NCBI GenBank assembly: GCA_026396845.1
Contig: JAPLWC010000034.1
Coordinates: 1-8,441, forward strand
DNA: 8,441 nucleotides
Direction: 5' to 3'
Source of the DNA: Candidatus Gottesmanbacteria bacterium
GTDB taxonomy: Bacteria; Patescibacteriota; Microgenomatia; UBA10105; UBA927
In this document: piece by piece, positions 5,245-8,441 of the stretch
How the letters are laid out: the number at the start of each line of letters is the position of its first letter
How positions within the stretch are numbered: position 1 is the first letter of the stretch
Notes under the pieces: generated by a model
Seen by the model: only the letters and a program-made list of their open reading frames with translations
The model's database searches: none
What the model was told of the DNA's origin: nothing
Program-made: the position numbers and the translations under genes

Positions 5245-6025
5245 TTATATCCACGCCGTCTTTGGCAAGCCTTTCAAGGCCCCACAGGCTCTTGGCAACA
5301 TGCATGCCGACATCGCCTTCATAATTCACCCGGCGGACAATACTCCCTGTCGACTCCGCAAGCCGGCTGTAACTTTCGCCCAACGCAATATTTCTGACGT
5401 GTCCGATGTGAATTTCTTTGAACGGGTTGGGTTGGGCAAACTCGATGGTGATGCGTTTCGCGGGAATAAACTCGTTTGACTCCTCTTGTTGATTTTTCTT
5501 GTTTTGACGGCCCATATATTCGTTAGCGGAGGATTTGCGGTGAATTTTGGCGGGTTTTTGGGCAATGAATGATCCTGTTGCTGCATGCGATGTTTTACCC
5601 GTATTTTTCCCCTGTTTTTGCCCTGATTTTTTCGTGTCTGAATGCTGAATACTGAATACTGAATGTTGATTTTTGCCCGCTTTTGGGGCAAGCCCATACG
5701 CATCCTTGGTTTTTAGCACTTCCGATACCTGATTGATAAGACTAGCCTCGGAAAGGTATATGTTGAGGAACCCCGGACCGGCCACTTCGACACGATCAAT
5801 AATCCCCGCATCTGATATGGTCTGATCTTTTATGATCGCATTTTTCAATTTTTCCGCAAATTTTACCGGCGACTGTTTTAGTTGACGGGAAAGAAGCATT
5901 GCAACGTTGGTTGAGTAGTCCCCGTGGGCCGGATTTTCGGGAACGGAAACCACCGGCGGAGCAAAATCCTCTACCCCCATCCCCTCCAATACCCGCTCAA
6001 GTAGATCCTGGATAATTTTCTTCAT
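5099..6025 (-). CDS. argS: Arginyl-tRNA synthetase, N-terminal fragment (HIGH motif)
   Basis: The open frame encodes 308 residues. The arginyl-tRNA synthetase N-terminal (Add1) domain is at 1-105, with NPAHGDYSTNVAM (31-43) and AGPGFLNIYLS (82-92). An atypical linker at about 114-188 is followed by the catalytic AQPNPFKEIHIGHVRN segment (197-212), which contains the class I HIGH signature at 206-209. Residues after about 287 are read in the wrong frame beyond the disruption and are not ArgS-like. Start ATG 6025 has no close Shine-Dalgarno sequence; TATAAA lies at 6035-6030 on this strand. Confidence 0.85.
   Translation of the reverse strand: MKKIIQDLLERVLEGMGVEDFAPPVVSVPENPAHGDYSTNVAMLLSRQLKQSPVKFAEKLKNAIIKDQTISDAGIIDRVEVAGPGFLNIYLSEASLINQVSEVLKTKDAYGLAPKAGKNQHSVFSIQHSDTKKSGQKQGKNTGKTSHAATGSFIAQKPAKIHRKSSANEYMGRQNKKNQQEESNEFIPAKRITIEFAQPNPFKEIHIGHVRNIALGESYSRLAESTGSIVRRVNYEGDVGMHVAKSLWGLERLAKDGVDISGVGLDVRGKAALLGRAYAVGSKAFEGEKSAGGEGSGARAAQILRMAV
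5592..5624. repeat. Three degenerate 11-bp tandem units
   Basis: GTTTTACCCGT, ATTTTTCCCCT and GTTTTTGCCCT are adjacent and share a T-run followed by a C-run. On the argS strand they encode the Gly/Lys/Gln-rich segment GQKQGKNTGKT. Confidence 0.55.
5638..5665. repeat. Four tandem 7-bp repeats (CTGAATR; YATTCAG on the other strand)
   Basis: Units CTGAATG, CTGAATA, CTGAATA and CTGAATG follow without gaps, with a degenerate fifth copy (TTGATTT) at 5666-5672. The 7-base period is not a multiple of three, so the argS reading frame passes through all three phases and encodes HSVFSIQHS. Confidence 0.85.
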
Positions 6026-6038
6026 TGTTTTTATACTA

Positions 6039-7286
6039 TCACTTCCCTATTTGATTCGCCAGCTTCATCTGCAAGCTATAGATTTCTATAAATCCTGCAG
6101 ATGCGTTCACATTAAACTTGTACCCGTCACTATTGGTAAACGATGTATGGGCAAGCCCAAACGGCGACTTCATGGTGACGACATCAACCTTGCCTTTCAA
6201 CAACTTCACCATAACCTCACCTGTCACTTTTTGGTTCACAAAATCATTAAATGCATTGATTGAGTGCATTACCGGGTCGTACCACAGGGCGTTATAGCAT
6301 AAATATCCCCATTTGATATCCATTTCATCCTTGAGCTGATTGAGTTTTTGCGTCGACACATACTTCTCGAGCGCTTTGTGCGCCTCGATGATGACGTGGG
6401 CCGCCGGAAGCTCATACACACCCACATCTTTCACACCGACGAGTCTGTCTTCCACCATGTGCACGACCCCGACGCCATGGGCGCCGGCAATGACATTCAG
6501 CTTACCGATGAGTGCCGCAAGTGATAACTTTTCACCGTTAAGCGCGACCGGAAGGCCTTTTTTAAATGTCAGCTTTATGAATTCCGGCTCGTTGGGCGCA
6601 TCCTGGGCAAGCGTATAGGTCGTCAAAAATTTTTCAATCGGTGAAATGACCGCCGGATCTTCGATCTCCCCGCCTTCCCAGGTCATTCCCCACATGTTGT
6701 CGTCCACGCTATACGGGAAATCAAACGAAGCCGGAACCGGTATACCGTGCTTTTTTGCATAGGCAATTTCATCGTTTCTATCCATACCCCATTCACGGAC
6801 CGGCGCGATAATTTTTATCTTCGGGTTGAGCGTGAGGGCATACCCTTCGATACGCACCTGATCGTTTCCTTTGCCGGTACAACCATGGGCGATCGCATCC
6901 GCGCCGTATTTTTTGGCCATGTCAACCGCGACTTTTGCCACAATTGCCCTACCCATAGGTGTTGACAGATGGTAGTTGCCCTGATAGCACGCGTTGGCTT
7001 TAATCCCCTTTGCCAAATATTCATTGGCAAATTCTTCTTTGACATCGAGCGTAATTGCTTTCACGGCCCCAAATTTCAACGCCTTTTTCTTAATCGCTGC
7101 TAAATCGTCTTTTTGCTGACCGATATCGAGGGTGAGCGCTATAATTTGCACTTTGTACTGATCTTTAATCCATTTGAGCATCACGCTCGTATCTAGGCCG
7201 CCGGAATACAGCAAAAGCACTTTTTTTACTTCGCCGATTTTTGCTTCGTACGAAGCCGCTTTAATGTACTTTGTTTTTGTTTTCAT
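6039..7286 (-). CDS. argG: Argininosuccinate synthase
   Basis: Cytosolic enzyme joining citrulline and aspartate with ATP to form argininosuccinate, the penultimate step of arginine synthesis. The 415-residue protein is near the usual 400-450. The ATP-binding PP-loop YSGGLDTS is at 27-34. Further family signatures are the NYHLSTPMGR segment (104-113), AHGCTGKGNDQVR (133-145) and YSVDDNMWG (192-200). The N-terminus has about 20 residues ahead of the first beta strand, slightly longer than common. The start codon overlaps the argH stop as ATGA, and AGGAG about five bases upstream is a good ribosome binding site within the argH 3' end. The gene stops with TGA 13 bases before the argS start. All key motifs look intact. 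Confidence 0.97.
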   Translation of the reverse strand: MKTKTKYIKAASYEAKIGEVKKVLLLYSGGLDTSVMLKWIKDQYKVQIIALTLDIGQQKDDLAAIKKKALKFGAVKAITLDVKEEFANEYLAKGIKANACYQGNYHLSTPMGRAIVAKVAVDMAKKYGADAIAHGCTGKGNDQVRIEGYALTLNPKIKIIAPVREWGMDRNDEIAYAKKHGIPVPASFDFPYSVDDNMWGMTWEGGEIEDPAVISPIEKFLTTYTLAQDAPNEPEFIKLTFKKGLPVALNGEKLSLAALIGKLNVIAGAHGVGVVHMVEDRLVGVKDVGVYELPAAHVIIEAHKALEKYVSTQKLNQLKDEMDIKWGYLCYNALWYDPVMHSINAFNDFVNQKVTGEVMVKLLKGKVDVVTMKSPFGLAHTSFTNSDGYKFNVNASAGFIEIYSLQMKLANQIGK

Positions 7287-8441
7287 ACGTACTCCTTCAG
7301 AAGTGCTTCTGCGGCTTCTTTTTCATGCTGTTTTTTCTGAAGCCACGATTTGTATACTGAAAGCTTCTTATTAAGCTTTTTCAGACTCGTATTCATGCTA
7401 TGTTTCCCCGGTCCGCCAAAGGAAATTGTATGGGCAATGATAGTGTGAGGCTCTTGCCAACTGATAACGTCGGTTTCCGAAATTGGCAAACTTATCCCCT
7501 CTTCTGCTAAGGCTTTATTAAGTCCCCCCATCGTTACCACGCCCTTCCCAACAGAATATTTCACTGCCTTTTCCACAAGCACCTTTGCATTTCTCATAGG
7601 GATTGAATATGCCTGTATGATATGCTCCATGAGACTCGTCGCGCCGATAAAGCCTTTATCACACCAAGATGCCATCACGGTTTTATTCACCATGAGCGTT
7701 TCCAAAACACCTTTCATCACAACCGGAACAGGCAGGCATTCATCAACGAGGTCCATAATGAGATATTTAGTCCACTGGGAATCCCTGTTAAATCCGATAA
7801 AATTGGATTTTCCCATATTCAATAACCCGCCTAAGATTCCGGCGGTATACGCCGTTTTCCCTTTGATAGCTTCCAAAGGATCCGGATTTTTCTTTTGCGG
7901 CATGATGGAACTGCCGGTACTATACTGATCAGCCAACGTCACCATCCCAAATTCCGGGGTTGCCATGAGAATCAGCGTTTCGGCGATAAGCGAGAGATGA
8001 TTCATAAGAATCGCGACGGCAAAACCCAGATCCGCTTCGGCGTCCCAACGATTCGTAATTTCATCCAACGAGTTTACCTCCGGTCCGTCAAAACCTAACA
8101 GCGTTGCCGTGAATGCCCTGTCGATCGGAAACGTGGTGCCGTAGGCCACGCTACCCCCCAGCGGACTATAGTTATGAAGCGCATACCAATGAGTAAAACG
8201 CGTGGTATCACGCAAAAGCATGGTGGCAAACGCCGTGAGCACGTGACCATAAGTCGTTACCATTGCATGCTGGTGATGGGTAAATCCGGGCATGACCGTT
8301 CCCGAGTGTACTTTAGCCTGAATCAAAAGTTCCTGAACCAACTTGCCTGTATTTTCGACAAACTGCACAACTTGATCACGCAGGAACAATCTCGTATCCG
8401 CGTTCGTCTGATCATTTCTTGAGCGCGCGGTATGAAGCTTA
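7283..8441 (-). CDS. argH: Argininosuccinate lyase (5' truncated by window)
   Basis: Cytosolic lyase releasing arginine and fumarate from argininosuccinate. The reading frame is open through the right window edge: the first complete codons give KLHTARSRNDQ, the conserved ArgH segment found about 100 residues into the family. The true start and roughly the first 100 residues therefore lie outside; the Leu-codon start near 8389 is internal. About 385 residues are present. Motifs are SRNDQ near the edge, GFTHHQHAMVTTYGH with the catalytic-region His pair, and the fumarase/aspartase superfamily signature GSSIMPQKKNPD (coded near 7880-7915). The C-terminal end is Lys-rich (KKLNKKL, KKQHEKEAAEALLKEYV). 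It is the promoter-proximal gene of the argH-argG-argS operon and overlaps argG by four bases. Confidence 0.97.
   Translation of the reverse strand, partial: KLHTARSRNDQTNADTRLFLRDQVVQFVENTGKLVQELLIQAKVHSGTVMPGFTHHQHAMVTTYGHVLTAFATMLLRDTTRFTHWYALHNYSPLGGSVAYGTTFPIDRAFTATLLGFDGPEVNSLDEITNRWDAEADLGFAVAILMNHLSLIAETLILMATPEFGMVTLADQYSTGSSIMPQKKNPDPLEAIKGKTAYTAGILGGLLNMGKSNFIGFNRDSQWTKYLIMDLVDECLPVPVVMKGVLETLMVNKTVMASWCDKGFIGATSLMEHIIQAYSIPMRNAKVLVEKAVKYSVGKGVVTMGGLNKALAEEGISLPISETDVISWQEPHTIIAHTISFGGPGKHSMNTSLKKLNKKLSVYKSWLQKKQHEKEAAEALLKEYV
7291..7296 (-). promoter_or_regulatory. Ribosome binding site of argG inside the argH 3' end
   Basis: On the - strand AAGGAG precedes ATG 7286 by about four bases. 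Together with the ATGA stop-start overlap it indicates translational coupling of argH and argG. Confidence 0.7.

Larger units (their letters stand above)
5462..5686 (-). other. Low-complexity insertion in the ArgS linker before the HIGH motif
   Basis: About 75 codons between LKTKDAYGLAPK and the strand leading to AQPNPFKEIHIGH, where most ArgS proteins have a linker of roughly 10-20 residues. The translation is rich in Lys, Gln, Asn, Ser and Gly and resembles no fold. It contains two tandem repeats: heptamers at 5638-5665 and degenerate 11-mers at 5592-5624. It stays in frame, so the insertion alone need not inactivate the protein. Confidence 0.7.
4354..6025 (-). pseudogene. argS: Arginyl-tRNA synthetase, disrupted (frame change plus internal loss)
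   Basis: Class I aminoacyl-tRNA synthetase that charges tRNA-Arg, split into two frames. The N-terminal frame runs from ATG 6025 and is convincing down to LLGRAYAVGSKAFEGE (to about 5165). The C-terminal frame is convincing from REAKDLALAPLKYSEWPYD (from about 5154). In intact ArgS some 110 residues of the Rossmann catalytic core lie between these segments (the region containing the HTR...GLPTYEAKDL strand), and here they are missing and the frame shifts. The whole locus spans 557 codons, but 60-75 of these are an unusual insertion before the HIGH motif. Because argS is essential, this is either an assembly or consensus deletion, or a decayed copy with a functional argS elsewhere. It is third in an argH-argG-argS operon, starting 13 bases after the argG stop. 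Confidence 0.85.

Noticed and set aside
4996..5397. 133-codon open frame on the + strand over the argS break
   Set aside because: It is antisense to ArgS sequence, its translation is Arg/Pro/Gly-rich with no domain, and it runs through the disrupted region by chance.
5592..5665. Repeats in argS considered as a CRISPR-like array
   Set aside because: Units are 7 and 11 bases, contiguous and without spacers, so they are simple tandem repeats.
7354..7381. Possible hairpin with AAGCTT arms near the argH 3' end
   Set aside because: The arms are interrupted by extra T bases and it lies within coding sequence for a Lys/Leu-rich tail; argG continues downstream without a break.
7617..7928. 103-codon open frame on the + strand
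   Set aside because: Antisense to argH, which has intact motifs throughout this stretch.

Overview
The window is a compact, gene-dense bacterial segment of moderate GC. Intergenic gaps are very short and there are no RNA genes, insertion sequences or CRISPR arrays. The small genes, the secreted Cys-rich protein with an xAxTG-type C-terminal signal next to a sortase, and the low-complexity insertion with heptamer repeats inside argS together suggest a Candidate Phyla Radiation / Patescibacteria genome, possibly Microgenomates-like. That placement is inference. TGA ends argG, argH and the methyltransferase gene, so the recoded TGA=Gly code of Gracilibacteria and Absconditabacteria does not apply.

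Left part (1-2795, + strand): a likely operon. It holds the 3' half of an NRAMP/SLC11-like divalent-metal transporter (truncated by the window edge), a 65-residue single-span membrane protein, and a soluble PRC-barrel / MgtE_N / CBS-pair protein that has the magnesium-sensing half of MgtE but no channel. A class I SAM-dependent methyltransferase follows. The first three genes look like a composite metal-uptake system in which the MgtE sensor is paired with an NRAMP permease instead of the MgtE pore.

Middle (2796-4352, + strand): a recognisable TTGACA/TATACT promoter and a good ribosome binding site precede an AT-richer gene for a secreted protein. That protein has a TSP1-like domain, two 43-residue four-Cys repeats with identical Cys spacing, a Pro/Thr linker and a sorting-signal-like tail. 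A perfect 14-bp hairpin terminator follows. A sortase gene comes next, with a TATAAT box placed so that its transcript may be leaderless. The secreted protein is the likely substrate of this sortase.

Right part (4354-8441, - strand): argH (5' end outside the window), argG and argS, in that transcriptional order. ArgG and ArgH convert citrulline plus aspartate to arginine, and ArgS would load it on tRNA-Arg. As read here argS is broken: a frame change near 5155-5166 coincides with loss of roughly 110 residues of the catalytic domain. It also carries an unusual low-complexity insertion of about 60-75 residues before the HIGH motif. The argS stop lies one base from the convergent sortase stop, with no terminator between them.
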